DNA from: Neospora caninum Liverpool
Lineage: Eukaryota > Apicomplexa > Conoidasida > Eucoccidiorida > Sarcocystidae
Direction: 5' to 3'
DNA length: 64,000 nucleotides
Assembly (NCBI RefSeq): GCF_000208865.1
Contig: NC_018387.1
Span: forward strand, 930,001 to 994,000
Position 1 is the stretch's first letter. Each line of letters starts with the position of its first letter. The notes below the pieces were generated by a model that had not been told where the DNA came from, did no database searches, and saw only the letters and a list, made by a program, of their open reading frames with translations. The position numbers and the translations under genes are program-made. Shown piece after piece: positions 35,901 through 50,000 of the stretch.

Positions 35901-38900
35901 AGGGGTCGCGAGAGAGCAGCAGAGACACCTGAGTGCTGCGCATGTCTGTCAAAGAAATACACCGATCCAAAATGCCGGCTAAGAGGCTCGACAAATCGCT
36001 CCCAGCCCGCCCCTCTACTTCTCTCGGTGTCTCTGCGGCATTTGGCGCTGGAACGTCCGAGTCCCCCGCATCCCAGAACTCGGTGAGGAAAGGCAGGACC
36101 GCAGGGGCAAGAAGAAGGATGCAGTCGTCGCCTCTCTCTGCGTCTGTCGTTTGCATCTCCTTTGGTTCGCCGCGATTGTCCTGGCACTTTGCCGGACCGG
36201 CAGCGAGAGAGAGAAGCGAAACGCCCAGCGCCTTTGCTTCCCCGGCAGGCAAGGTGTGCAGGAGGAGATCGACAAGACAGCGCAAGTGAGGAAGAAGAGA
36301 ATCAGAACAAGGCGCGCTCGGCGTCGAGTCAGCCGCGCAGACTGCTTGTTGAAGCGCTAGGAGGAGTTTTGCAAACGGGGCATGCGGCGCCCATTGTTTG
36401 TCTTCAGCTGCCGTTTCACCGGCGCCGGAGCGCGAAGGCCCGCAGCTTGGGAACGCCAACGAGCGCTCTGAAGAAGGCATTGCGTCTCGCAAAACTCGCG
36501 CCGCTGTACAAACACCCTCGGTTGCTGGCGCGTGGCTGCGATCGGTCCTCGCCCCTCGCTCCTCGCCAGCTTCCCGTCCCTCACTCGAGTTCCTTGTCAC
36601 GGTGTGCCTCGTTTCGTCTTCACGTGCCCTCGCGGCCTCGCAAAGTTGCGCAATTCGAAGCCAGGCGATAACGCACTGCGTCACCGTGCGCAGAACGCTC
36701 GCCGCGACCCCAGGAGTCTCTCTCAGTTCCCTTTCTTCTTTCTTCGTGTCTGGCGTTTCCCGCCGCTCCTGGAGAGAAGCAGGAGCTGTCCCCGCAGCCT
36801 GCGCGGCGCTCGCAACGAACAGAGCGGCGATGGATAGCTGTAGCTCATCCAGCGCGTTCTCGTCTCCAGCGGTGGATGTCGAGTTCCCCTCAGGTGTCTC
36901 CATTCGGAGATCCTGGAAAGACGCATCGTCCTCTGTCCCGGGAACAGGCGCGGCAGACGCGGCGCCCGCTGCCTTCTCGCCTCGTCTGTCGCAGGATGCG
37001 CCGCGGGTGAACGGGCGAACTGTCGAAGACGACAAGGACGGACACGTAGGACCAGTGGAAAGTGTACGCGTCGTAGACGGGGGAGACACGGAAGTGAGAA
37101 AGAGCGAGGAATGCAGGAAGGGCGCGCGACCCGATCGGCTCCGAAGCGTCGCGAAGGCAGAAGGAGACCAGCTAGACCGACCAAGAAGGACAGCAGAAAT
37201 GGCGAGAGAGATCTCTAAGCACACCGCCGTTGGAACAAGAGAGAGAAGTGAAGACGGACCCACGACGTTGTTTTCGGAGTGGCGTTTGTGGACGGGCCGA
37301 ATCGTCTCCGAGGAGAGAGAACGGGAACCTTCTTTCCTCTCCGAGAAGGGGAGGGATTCGCGCAGAAGAGCCGTACCCGACTCCCGAATGACTCGCGAAA
37401 GCGACGTGGCGAGAGACTCATCGACGGAGAGACACTCCCCTGAGCTCCGCCGTGCGTCGTCGGGGAGGATGCGCGGCAGAAGCGACGCGGGGAGAGACGA
37501 AAGCTCATCCGCAAACTCGCGTCGAATCGCCCCTGCCGTGTTCGGTTCGCTCGCGCTCGCGGCCGGGACGCCCGCCTCACTGGCGCTATCCTCAGGTGTA
37601 CATTCACTCGATCCCGACACCCGGCGCCCGCCTGCATCTCTTTCGAGGTTGTTTCGGTCGTTCCCACAGCGCAGCACGCAGGACGAATGCTCTGTTGCGC
37701 TGTTCCGCTCCACAGCAATCCCTTCAAGGACGTGAGACAGCGACAAAGATTTACGTGAGACTTCTCTCCTCGCCAATAGAACCTGCTGCAGTGCCCGCAG
37801 GAGGCCAAGCACAAGACTCGAGGGATTGGTCACGAGCGACGAGACGCCCTCGAGGCGGATTGCCATCTCCAAGTGACTCACGCAGTACTCTTGAAACGTC
37901 CTCGCATCCTCAAGTTCTTCCCTCTCTTGCTGGTCCTTCGCTTGGTCTTCCTTCTTTTGCGCGTCTGCGGTATCCGCTTCACCGTCGCTCCGGCGCGTTG
38001 CCATCGCCTGTTCGCTGTCGATAACCTTCGTCTCCGTCCGCGACCCGGGGCCTTGGGTGTTGGCCCGCGCCTGTACGGGTTGATTCTCTTCGCCCTCGCC
38101 CGTTCGCTTTCCCGTCTGTCCCCCTGCCGCTCCACGAAGCGCGCGGGCGTTTCGCGCGTCGGCGCTGTACAGCGTCGAGGCCGGAGACGAGGCACTCGCG
38201 GGGCCAGTTAAAACAAAACCGAGGACGGAGGCGAACAAGCGAATGGTCGCCTCTCGCAATTCCAAGAGCTGTTGAGGGAGAGCGGCGACTTCGGCGATGG
38301 CCTGGAACAGGACAGGAAACGTGGCGGTTCGCCGACGCAAGATCAGGTGACAGCGCGCCCTCCTAAAGAGGGAAAGCAGACGAAGAAGAACAAGACCGGC
38401 GTCTGTCGGGGGGCAGGCGACTTCGTTCGCTAGGAGCCCAGCAGCAATGCATGTCGTGAGGAAGCGCTCGACAGTGTGAACCGTCGAAACGATTCGCGCT
38501 GAAGCCATGTCCCACGCGCTCTGCAGTTCCTCCTCTTCTTGGCCGTCTGATCCATACACGGCGCCGACTCTCGATCCTCCGGTTTCGTCTCTAGCCCGGT
38601 CGGTTTCCTCGTGTGAACCGTTGGCTTCTGGTTCGCCCTGTTCTCCGTCTGATGCCGCCTTTGCTCGCCCTGGGTCTCCTGCTCCCTGGGTGGAAAACGG
38701 AGACGGGGCCGCGTCATCGACGGGCGACGCGGATTCGCACCGCCCACGGCCTCCCTGCGGCGGTGAGCAAGTCTCTTCTGTCTGGGCGAGCGTCTGTCCG
38801 CTGCCTTTTCTGCGCGTTTGAGAGGAAAACGGAGAGGGACAGGAGGCCAGGGTGAGTTTGAGAAGAGGGAGAATGCACGTCTCCAAAGACATTCGACAGA

Positions 38901-41822
38901 CAGCGGCTGAGGCGAGTGCAGACCGCAGAAGAAATTGACGCGCAGCCACGCACGCGGGACCGCCGGTGGGCTGACGAGGGTCCAGCAGCGGGGCAAAGAG
39001 CTCTTCAAGAAGCAGACGAACTTGAGACAGACACCCTGCAGACGACCGGGACGAGGTCCCAGAACGAGATGAAGCAGCGGAAGCCGAAGAGGAAGTAAGC
39101 TGTTCGGGTTCGCCACAGGTTTCCAACGACGCACCAAGGATTTCCGCTGCCGGGTCATCCTCGGTCCTCTTTGGCGTTTCACCCTGTGCGGCTTTGCCGT
39201 CCTGAAGCGTCTTTTCGTCTGCAGTTTCGTCTTCTCTTTCTCGTGGTTCCTGGCTCTCTTCCGCGTTAAACGCGTCTTCCACCTGCAAAGCACGCTTGAG
39301 GAAGAGGGCCCAAAGCGCAACCAGCTGAGGTGTATGTACACTCGGCGCGTCAAAACACGACTGAAGCATCAACCCCTGGAGAGGCTGGAGAATGGCGAGA
39401 ACTGCAGAAGGAGGAAAGAAAGGCAGGACAGCCGTGGCCGTTTGCTTTACATCCTCCAGCGTTTGTTGAAAGTCTTCGTCGCCCGCTGACGCTAAAGCGT
39501 CCATAAGGTAGAGAAGAACGAACGAGGAAAACAGTGGGGACGCCGTGAGAGCCTTGTGGAAGGCCGATACCAGCATGGCTTCTGAAAACAGGAAACACCA
39601 CGCAGAACGTGGCCCAGAGAAAGAGAACCGAATCAGCATGTGAACCACCAAGCACGCGAACAAGCAGGAAAAAGCAACACGGGTGGGACGCGTCAGAGCC
39701 GCCGTTCCTTGTGCTCCGCATCCGTCGTCGCCAACGCGCGAGAACGCGATACACTCGGTCCCAAGAAAAGACGTCAAGATAAGGACGCAAGGCACCATGA
39801 CACACAGAGAAGGTATGACCCCCCACACGAGGAAGATCGCGCAAGCAGAGACAAAAGGCGACAACCAGAGATAGAGACGTGCCTGTCGCGCTCCGGGATG
39901 TACAAATGGTGAAGGCAGTCCATGCCAGGAGCACGGGACGTAAGCGACGCGTGCTCAGCGAGAGGGGAAAGCGCAAAGGATCACAAGACGGGGCGGTGAA
40001 GCGAGCGACTCGAGGAGACGTCATGAGATGAAGGAGACGGGAGAGAGCGCGACAAACAGCAGGGCGGCGAGAGAGAGAGCGGGAAGCACTCGCGCTGTTG
40101 AAGGACTGACGAGAAACGAGAAGACCTACCTGTGATAGGCATGGGCGCGTTCGCTGGTGGGTTGAAGGAGATAGGAAAGTACGTCATGGCGACGTCGACT
40201 ACATTTTCCAGGTCCGCGCGTTTCATGATCGACGAATGTCTAGACCCGAGGACGGAGACGATCTCGAAGACGAGCAGAAGACACCGTGGATCTCTCTCCC
40301 CCTCCAGCTGTGCACAGACAGCTGTGACAACATCGACCCCGCCTTCGTTTCTCTTTCGCGTCGCTAGCGCGGCAACGTCGGTCTCGAAATCTCTCAGCAG
40401 CGCCAGGATAAGACGGAGAATCAACTGCCGCACATTCTGAGCGAAGGATGGGGCGTGGACATCGACCAAAACCCGACGCAAAATCGTCTGGATCAACTTC
40501 TGCTGCTGTGGCTTTCCTGCTCTTCCAGCATCTTCAGCCTCTTCTCGCTTGCCCCCGCGCTCGCCTGCGCGCTCTGAAGTTGGCGTGGCCTGTCCATCTG
40601 CGAGCGAACAGCTGCTGGCCGCTTCCCCTTCTGAATGCTCCGCATCTGGATCTCCACATGGACGGCATGCAGCCGGCTCAGACGGAGAAGGCGACCTGTC
40701 AAGAGACAGCTGAAGCCTTCTGCTCTTCAAAGCCGTTCGGTGATGCGTCAGGATGGCAAGCAACGCGGTGCATGCGCCTTCGACTACGTACCAGTCATTG
40801 ATGTTTTCCAGGCAGAAGGCGACAAGCTCAGACAGGGTGTCGTGCTCTTCCACCCAAGACGACGTCTGCGCCCCACATGCTTCCCGCGGGGTCGCATCGC
40901 CGCTACCGGCCCCTGCCACGTTCTTCTCGCGCCTCTCCAGGCGCTCCGTCGCCATTCCTGCGTTCGTCCTTGGGCTCAAGCCCCTAGCCGAGGCAGTGGG
41001 AGGAGACACAGGAGATGCAGAGACCGCGTCAGACAGAGGGAGAGACGGGACGCGCTGCAGAACCTCGCCGAGCAGGAGGGCGGCGCGCCTTCTCCGTTGC
41101 GCCTTACGAGCAAAGGCATTCGGCGCACCGGACGCCTCGTCGTCGCCCGAGTCGAGCCCATCCGCATCGTCTTCATCGTCGTGCACGTCTCCCGGCGACG
41201 GCTCGGCCTTCCTCAAAAGTGCATCTCCTTCCGTGTCTCCCTGTCCGGCCTTTGCGGGGTTCGCCGGTTCCATTGTGCCTTTGGAAGGCGCGTCGACAGT
41301 GAACCGCCGAAGCAGTTTCGTCAACTGCAAAATGTGGAGTGAACCGCTGCACAGTCTCAACGAGAGGGACGTGACAGCTCCCTCCTGCAACCGCTTCTCC
41401 TCCGCAGGAGTGAGAGGCTGGAGCCGAAGACGATTCTCTTTGTCGCGAGAACGGGAGACACTCGGAGACGCCGGTTTCGCCGCAGAACGAGCCGAGTCAG
41501 ACGAAGGAGGTCGCCGGCCCCGGAGCGAAGAGGCGCTCTCTAGGTCGTCGGGTGGCCGACGAAGAAGAACGTACGCCCGGACGGCGTCTCTTGGACTCAT
41601 GTGAAGATAACTGAGCTGAGAACGTAGGACGGACGAAAACGCGAGGTTCGAACCGCCCTCCACGCAACGAGAAGCGTCAGACATGGCCGACGGAGACGCT
41701 GACGATGGCGACGAAGATCGTGCTGGGCCGCAAGTGCCTGGTGTGTACGCCTCGTCGCCAGAATCCGACTGTCCTGTGTTGTTACAGGACGCCTCAGGGA
41801 GGGGCTTTGTACCTGTCTGCAT
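32944..41822 (-). CDS. MMS19: MMS19 homologue (cytosolic Fe-S targeting, HEAT repeats), three exons
   Basis: Exons on the minus strand are 41822-40130, 39581-33586 and 33039-32944; phases agree and give about 2594 aa. The MMS19 N-terminal domain is clear in exon 1: LVDVHAPSFAQNVRQLILRL, then QLEGERDPRCLLLVFEIVSV and VVDVAMTYFPISFNPPANAP, the family's FPIxFxPP signature. Exon 2 opens with EAMLVSAFHKALTASPLFSS, matching the segment after that signature. Exon 3 supplies the conserved C-terminal HEAT repeat, VIAGVSPALDDPVRVVRRAA, ending near NRW as in other MMS19 proteins. MMS19 works with CIAO1 and CIAO2B to hand Fe-S clusters to DNA polymerases and helicases. At 2.5 times the usual size, the excess is Ser/Glu/Arg-rich insertion, mostly in the 6-kb exon 2. 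The first Met at 41822 has in-frame alternatives downstream (for example MSDASR near 41684). Confidence 0.9.
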
Positions 41823-44800
41823 CTCTGAAAACCTTTGGGACTATGGACGGAGTCGCAACGTATTCGTCCCCGCGCTATAGTTGTGCAGGGTATGTAGGGA
41901 AAATCTCTCCCCCCCGTGTGCTCTTCACTCCACACTGTGTGGGTGCTTGGGTGTATTCAAGGCTCGTCGCGTCCACGCTTGTCTCGTGTCAATTCTCCCT
42001 TCGAAAATTCATGTTGCGCTCTGCCGCCAGCGGTATCTCCTGTCAGGTGTCGACTTCCACTGACACGCCGAAAGCAGCGAATCCCCGCGCTGCGTCTCGT
42101 CTTCTCGTCGCTCAGTGCTCGCGGTCAGGAACTGCCGGCGAGTGTACAGACACTCGGAAGACCTAATTCAACAGAGAACCTGGCCTGTGGAACGTAGTCT
42201 CCACAGTTTCTCTGTCAGACGAACAAGGAAATGGACAGACTCGGACCAAAGTACAGAAGAAATGACGCTGCTGGCCTGGGGGAATTTCGGATGACCCGCG
42301 GAGAGCCGGGGAGCGACAACGAGTCAAGCGGAAGGACTCACGGCGCACAGCACTGCGGACTTGCGGAGAGGAAAAAATTACACATCTACATGCCTACAGC
42401 CTGTCCTCGCCGGACAAGACTGGTAAAATAGGTAACTTCGAAATCCACGCGCAACTTGACAGCGGCCGTCCCAGCAGGTTGACGAGATCTTGGAATCAGG
42501 CCAGCCTGCAGGGTGGCTGGAGCGGTTCAACGCCATGTGAGACGGGAAAAACCCTAAAGCCTAAAGGAGCCGTTCAAATTCCGCTCGAAAGACGGAATTC
42601 CCAAGGCAGAATGAGTCGTTTCTTTCCCACAGGTCTGCCATGAGAAAACCGCCCGCATGGGGGGGGGGGGCTGGGTGACTCGGGAATTTCCGAAGGCGCG
42701 TCATCGACGCGAACCCGATTCCACAGGAACGGTTCTCCGCACCAGCTTGGTTTCGCCACTGGGCACAAAACAGTCACTCAGAGAAAAAATCAAAGAGGTA
42801 CAATTTTCTTCGGAGAAACCGGATCCCGCGTTAAGCAAACCGTGTCGCGTCGTAAAGAAGGCGGCACAGCGTTCGCCTGTGTGCCGGGCGTTGAGAGACG
42901 GTTCCTCGCGAAATTGTCTTCCTCCCAGAGCTGTGACGCCTTCTCTCTTCATTCAATCTTGAATTTCACTCGGCAGTCTACTGCGACTAGTTACTTCGCC
43001 TACTAGGGGCGTCGCCGTGGTAAAGTGCCTAAGGAGGCGAGAATTGCAACTCGCCTTCCTTTCGATGTACTTTTGTGACTAGCGGTTGGACGAGGTTCCA
43101 AAGAGACACGACCTCTGCGCAGTGGCTATCGGCAGCGGATCCAGGGCGTTGCTGGCAAGTCCGAATAACGCAAACACGAAACGGAAGTGGCTCGTTTCCT
43201 GCTTTCCTACCGTGTCTTTGTTTTGGTGTCCGGGAAAGCCTTTCACGGGGTTGCTCACACCACAGTCCCAGCTACGCGGAGGTCTTGCTCCAAAGCACGG
43301 TGGTTCCGTAAAGCCGACCTATCTCGCGAAGCAGCCGCAGCCGTTTCGCGTTCCCGGCGCCAAAACGTTTGGTCTTTCCTACCATACCGGATGAGGTAGA
43401 TCAATGGTGGAAGAGATGTTTTTATCGACGTGGCCAAGCGGGCATGACACACGCGCGACGACTGATTAGAGCGTTTCGCTGGCGACATTCCCTTCTTCGC
43501 GTATGCGACTCACCAAGACGCGGAGTCACCTCCTCTTCTTAGTTTTAAACATTCGCACGTAGAGGCAAGTCACTGCGTGGTCAGCGGAGAGCAGGCCTCC
43601 CGTCTCCATCTCAAGGGTAAACTTCGATCGTTCTGAACGACGGCACCGTGCTCCAAAAGCACACCAAACTGGTGTACCTTACCCTCCCCCCCCCTCCCCC
43701 CCCTGGAATCTGGTTTCAGTGGGTACCTGACTGGCATCCCATCCATCATAGCCTTCCATATTTACTGCTAGAGAAACGTTTACGGGAAATAAAGCTACTT
43801 CCCCAGCATCTGTTCCGGTATCGATGTCTGGCCGAGGAGTCCATCGACAGTTGATACTTTTTTCGAACCGTTGGAAGGGGAGAGGCGCGCCACGAAGTGA
43901 GTAACTCAAGAGAAAATTTACCTTTAGATTACACTAGAAATATCGAACAACTTAGAGTAAACACAACCGTGTTAAAAACTGTGTCACGGCGCTGCTGTGG
44001 ACAAAAGCATTTATCAGTTTCCTTTGATGCGTCCTTCTGTAACGTTGTGTCGGGGTTGTTGCAGCGCTTTTCCGCCGTGTCCACGTGGCGCATCCACCTG
44101 AAGTTCGAATCTTGCGACGAACTAGATACGCCACTTGCTATTGACCGAAGCTAACTCCGCCGGCAACCCACCGTCCTAAAACTCCGCAGCCGCACGCAGA
44201 TCGCGCGCATGTGGTTTCCTGTGAGTGAACTCTAGCCGAACTTGGAACTGAAACCAGTTCTGGTGCCAGTCTCTTTTTGCCTGTGAATCAACACCGCGTA
44301 CTCCACTCAATGGACCTGAAACGACGGCAACCCTCTCTAACTGGGGAGATTCTGCATGCTTCCTGACCTTCCATTCGCGGCTGCGAGCGGGAACGGCTGT
44401 TCCCGGCATCTTCGCCGGGGGACGCGAGCGGCAGCGTCTAAAGCTGCGACCCTATCCTTCTCCCAATACAGCCACACACCAGCAACACCAACCCCATGCG
44501 GAGCCAGAAATTCACAGAATCTCAGCACAGCTGGTCCCTGACACTGGTGATCAACGCCTCTCGGTGAAAAAGTTGGGCTTAGGTAGACGTGCGGGCGCTT
44601 ACCCCCGACGCCGCTCTCCACTTTGCCTGGTAACACCTGGCGTGTCCCAGAGGGATTCTGCTCTCCCATCGTCATTTCTGGGCCACGTCCTGTGTCGTGT
44701 GCCGAACTTGACTGCCGATCCCTGCTTCCCCGCGAATCAATCGCTCGCCTTCGTAGCTATATCTTCCTATGTTGGAGACACCCCACAAAATCAGGGAGAC

Positions 44801-47015
44801 GCTCCGCATTAGCGGCACGTGGCCGCTGTTTCGAAGCCAAAGAAGCAAACCATCGTGCAGAAGTGGTCATCTTGACACCAAACAAGGGACGCGATGCCGC
44901 CTCGGAGCGTTTCTTTTTCTGAGGTATGTGTGCCGTGGGAGCGCGCACCAACGCGAAGCGCGCGCGCGCGCGTCTGCGGGCTCGAGTGAAGATCCTGTCG
45001 AGGAGCTATCGAGCGTTATGCCGCTCATTTGCTCCGCATAAACTTTCCAACGAGGCTGGCGCTCCTCTAGAAGTCTTGCGGCCGAAAACCACGGGAAGCT
45101 GAGAACTGCGGTTTAACCAGTGTCTCTCTCGAGGAGGGAGACGGCCGCGCATGCGCACAGTCCATGACAAGCGACTCTATTCTTTTTGGAGAAAAAAATG
45201 CGCTCGAGACACCTGGCGTTTTCGGGGTGTGAAGCCCTCTAGTCCACCCGCGTTTTGCCCCTTTTAAGATCGACGGTCTCGCGCGAAGGGGACTCGGGGT
45301 CTCTCTCCCGGCTGGATCTAGCACGGCCTTGCGTCTCTGTGTGGACACAGCTTTCTCCCAGAGGATCGATTCTTACGCCGACCGGCGTTTCTCATCTGCA
45401 GCTCGTCTCCGAAATCGGAGAGTCCCCCGTCGCATCTCTTGTCCTGGTGTCTGTTTTCCGGGATAGACGAGGCCGGGGCCCTATGAACGAAAGAAGGGGA
45501 AATGCGACGATTCTCGCGTCACGGATTTTTCTACCAGTTCAATATATGCGCCTCTCTCTCTATGCGGCCGCACTAGCCATCCAGAAATGCGCGCGCACGC
45601 GTCTCCCCGTTTTTTGGGATTTTCAGGTTCCTTCTCAGCCGTTGAGCGGCTTGGCGTTAACGGAGTCGCTTCCCAGGTTCGATTTGCGGTAAATCGGAAA
45701 GCGGTTTCCCCGAAGGCGTTCTTTGAGGCGTCTCGCGATTTCCGCGCTCGTCCCAACTCTCCCTCAGGCGATCGCGTACACACCGAAACCTTCGACACGC
45801 GCGGACGTCGTGGGACCGGTGACTCAATTCTCCGTGACACTTTTTCGTCTAACCACCCTCGCAGCAAGTGCGACAGACATTTGCTCCTTGCGCGGCCGAC
45901 GCTCGTGGCTCCGCGGCTCCGGTCTTCGCCAGCGACGAGCTCGCACTGGGCCCTTTCCCGGCGGCGTTCGTTCTGTTCTCGAGAAGAAACGGCGAGTCTG
46001 AGAGACACAAACGCCCACGCGCGACTCTCCGCAGACGTGGCGTGACGGCCGGGGTTTTCTGCGCACAAGTTTTTGGACAGTGGAAACTCAAGACTGCTGG
46101 GGCGGAGACAGGTTGTGCGGTGTCGCGCGTTGGAGAGCGCCCATGGAGGCCACAGGCAACTCGCTTCACACACACATCAGTTCCCAAGGGTGGATTGCCG
46201 CTGCCGGGAAAGAGCCTTGCCTGCTGCAAGAGGTTGATCGCAACTCGGCTGCCGTCTTGTCCCTGCGTCGGCCAGTTTGCCCAGCATCGTAGAGGGTCCA
46301 GCCTTTGCGTGACTTCGTCCTTCCCTTTTGCTTCTCTCAACACACTTTCCTCGTGCAAAGGTGCTCTCCTCCTGTCAGTCAGGTGACGCTTTGGAGTCTT
46401 CTCAGACGCGAACGCCCGAAGCCGAGACCCGGGGCTGGACGCGTTGCGTCTGTACAGCCCAAAAAAGGCGGAAAAAAAGGTATTCTGTTTTGTCGCTGTG
46501 TGGGGCTTTCCGAGCCTGAGAGCCGTCTTGTCTGTTTTCTGTCGGTGGCGTTCGAGCGCCGCGCGTCGCGGTCTGTGAGGCCAGGCAGCTCCACCGAGAC
46601 ACGGCTTCGTTGTCTTCCGTTCCCGTCTCTGTTGGGAAAGAAGAAGCAGCGCAGAACGTTCGAGACGAGAGAAAGGCACAGAAGACTTTGTCGAGGGCCA
46701 CACGTAGGCGGTAGTGGCGTCAGCCTGGAAGAGGGTGTCTCGCGTTCTCTCGGCCGTTTCTTTCCTCTCTTGCCGATTATCTCTTGTTGACTGGTCTCCA
46801 TCCGCATGTGCACGCATCTCCTGCTCGTCCCTGTCTACGGCGCAAGCAGGATCCATTAGGGATGCTTCGAAACCAGATCTTACCCCGCGTGAATACGTCC
46901 CAAGGTACATGTTGTAGATTCCTACGTTTTCGTGCGCATTTACGTCTCTGCATGTAAATGCGTGAGTGTCTTCTCGCCAGTTGGCGTCTGCACGTGTGTT
47001 TGCTGGCTGACGCGC
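41823..47015. other. Divergent intergenic region between MMS19 and the Ser-rich protein gene
   Basis: No supported gene in 5.2 kb; it must hold two promoters and leaders. A run of 12 G is at 42659-42670 and a C-rich run at about 43683-43703. An AT-rich patch at about 43905-43985 could be translated with little bias but was not assigned. Long minus-strand frames around 45481-47042 are Arg/Ser-rich without conserved motifs. Confidence 0.4.
42659..42670. repeat. Homopolymer of 12 G
   Basis: Uninterrupted G run in the MMS19 upstream region. Confidence 0.85.
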
Positions 47016-50000
47016 ATGGAGTCGCTCGCAGTTGAGACGCATTCGCGGGTCGTCTCAGACCAAACAGGCTCCCTCTCTCTGAGTTCACATGTGCTGGAAG
47101 GGGTGGAGCCTGCGATGCTCTCCGAGTCGTCTGTCCCCGCTCTCGTCGGGTTTCCCGAGACGGGGGCCCACGAGCTCGGCGCGGCCTTTTCACCGGCGGC
47201 CAGCGCGTCTGCCCCGAGCCTGCCTTCGGCGAGCTCTGAACCGCCCCCATTTCGGGCGGCGGCCGACCCGGGAGCGTCGAAGCCGTCGGATCCTGTCCAG
47301 GGTTCGAGCGCCGCTCCGTCAAAAGAGCTCGACAGGACGCGAGAGACCTTTCGCCGGTTCCGATGTCCGCAGGAGGAGGACGACCTCGACTGTGGGACTC
47401 TCTGCGGCGCCCGGTGTGAGGGACACGGCTACTCCCCGTCGCAGTTTTTCCGCGAGCCTCTTTCCCCGCGATACGACAGAGAAATGGACGACGATGATTG
47501 TCGGCCCCCGCAAAGGCTCAATGCGTCTGAGGAGTTACGCTGGTGTGGATTCCCCGAGGGACGGCGTGGAGAGGATCTGGAGTCCTTCGTTCTCGACATG
47601 GCCGGGGGGAATGGTTCCTCGGGCTCCTCGCCCGTGCTTTGCCCGGCCTCTTCGCGAGCATCCCTGGCGTCGTCCCTCTGCACGTCTTCTTCGCCTACGC
47701 CTGCGCACCAGTCCAGGCTTGTCGAGGGGAGCGGCGACTTCGTGCCAGCGAAGGGGCTGTCTCCGAAGTGTGGGGAAGCTGAGAGACAGTGGTCGTCGGG
47801 GCGAAGAGGCCGAGGAAGGAAGAGAGCGCCGGTGGAAGATGAAGCGGGGCGGAAAGGAGACACATCTGGTCAAGACCAACGCGACTCTGACGCGGGCGTC
47901 GCGGCTCTCACGAGACTTCTTGCGAAGAAATGCAGGTTGAATAGCAACTCCCCGGAAAACCATCCCGATTTCCTCGTGTATAAGCCGCTCGCGGGGACGC
48001 CTCCCGCCTTGGTGTCGCCTCTCCACGGTCCCTCGGTGTTCGCTAAAGGGCGCCCGGCGGACGAGAAACCACGTGGAGACCGAGAGAGCAGTTTTCCTGG
48101 CCGCGTGCGGGACGGAGTATGTGAGCGAGTGATGGCGAGTGTGCAGTCGCAGGCAGGCTCGGCAGTCCCTTCGGGCCGGGGAACTGCCGGTGGCGGCTTG
48201 GACGGGGGCCAGAGCGTCCCGAGCACGACGTCGGAACGCAACGCGCGCGAAACCTGTCGGCCGACCTGGCCCCGAAGGCCCGAAGGAGACACAGCCGAGA
48301 AGAGCTCTGAAGGGGAACGCCAGGCCGAAACGAAGGAAGAGCAAATGGACCAAGACGTCGACTTTAGCGAGGGCCCAAGGCCCGAGCTTGCAGAGACATT
48401 TAGCGGGAAGGCAAACGCTACTTTTTTCAGCGCCGACAGCGGGAGTTGTGGTCAGCTTGATGGGTCGTGGAAACCGGCGGCCTCCAGTGCGTTCTATGGG
48501 AGGCGAAACTCGTCGTGTTCCACATCGTTGTCGGCGGACGTCGCCTCGCCGGTGCAATGGACAGGTTCCCGCCCTTTTCGCGCTTCCTGTTCGACGTCGT
48601 TCCCCCTTTCTTGCTGCTCGTCGTCTTCGTCCTTGGACAGCAAAGCAGATGATCGGGAACACGCCCCAGCTTCGCCTGTTCGGCGGCAGGGCTGGGCGGA
48701 GAAGGGAACAGACGAGGGGGACTCTGACGCGCGCCGCGCCGACTTTGGGGAGAACCGCGTGCCTGCGCGGCAAGCTGGTTCTCAGCTTCGCGATCTCGGC
48801 GAGTCTGCACGGTCTCCACGGGCCCCCGACGGTCAGCGCCCCGTGCGTCGGCTCGGTGTGGGGCGCGCCTGTTCGCGAGAAGACGGCACGCGAAGCACGG
48901 AGGAAGCAAGAGAAGCGCGAGGAAGCAGACCAGGTTGTGCGCCGCTTGGCGAACAAGGCGCGGGGCCAGATGCCCGCCGCTTTGATACGCATTCATGGTC
49001 GATGCCGACGGAAAAACAGAAGCGCTTGCGCATGCAGGAGCTCCTCGCCATCACCCGGTCTCCACCGTCCCGAAACCCCGCGTTTCCTTCCCCGGTCTCT
49101 CCCCGGAGTCGCGCTGATCAGACTCGCGCGGAGAGGGGAGTTTACCGATCTGTCGATCTGGGTGCACTCCGCAGCCGCACGCCGACTTGCCAGCCAGCTT
49201 TCAGTTCCAGGTCGCCTGAACGCTTGAGAGCCGACAGTGTGCGCGGAGGCCCCGGGAGACCGGGGCAGATGGCCTGGACAGTTCGGGCGCCTGTCGCCGC
49301 GCCACACATGGGAAGGGACGAAGACAATCACGAAGAGACGATCTGCCTCGCAACGCCCGCTGTGTCCCCTCGCCAGCGGCGCGAAGGGGCGAATTCCGAA
49401 GACGAAAGCGGAGACGACTTGGACGCGTTCCTCCCTTCGTTTTCCTCTGGGCCTCGCGGATATGCCGCGTCGATCTACTCGTTTTCGTCCTCTTCCTTCT
49501 CGGCGACCTCGTCCTTCTTGTCGGATTCTTCTTCCATCCTCAGCGGAGACACGTTCGCGCCGGGACTCGCGCCGAGCGTCGGCAGCCGAAGCGGGGAAGG
49601 ATTCTCCTCTCTCGCGTCCTTCGCCTCCTCGGACGGGTCCGTAGGTTCCAGTTGGTTAAGCGGCGCAGGGGGAGGCTCGCCTTCGTGGACCGGAATCACG
49701 GTCTCGACGCGGGCGTCTCCGCCCGTGTCTCCTTCAGACCTGCTGCCGTCGTCCTCGTTAGCTCTCTCCGTGGGCGCGGCGCGGTCCCCACCTGCGACGT
49801 TCTCGTCCTATGCCGTGAATCCATTCCAGGCGTCGCCTTCCTCTCCACCGTGCTCGGCTCCTCTCGCGTGTCCTGCAAACGCGTCGCCGGAAAGCCGCAC
49901 CAACGGTGCGGCGTCTTCCACAGCGCCGCTCGGGGGTTCCTCGACTCGGCCGTCGGCTTCCGTGCACGCCGCGGCCTCGTCGCAACTGCCGGTCTCGACG

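Noticed and set aside
36398..37735. 445-codon plus-strand frame inside MMS19
   Set aside because: Antisense shadow of the MMS19 exon; no independent start context or motif.
43005..43060. tRNA-like stretch with a GGCGAG...CTCGCC hairpin
   Set aside because: The stem closes an eight-base loop and no GGTTCRA T-loop follows at the expected spacing, so it is not a tRNA.
43905..43985. AT-rich patch that might be another organellar insert
   Set aside because: I could not match its translation (ENLPLDYTRNIEQLRVN) to any organellar protein; too short to claim.
45849..47042. 397-codon minus-strand frame overlapping the Ser-rich gene start
   Set aside because: Composition of translated noncoding DNA; no conserved segment.
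47535..48992. 485-codon minus-strand frame inside the Ser-rich gene
   Set aside because: Antisense shadow of the longer plus-strand frame; very Arg-rich, as expected from the complement of Ser/Ala-rich codons.
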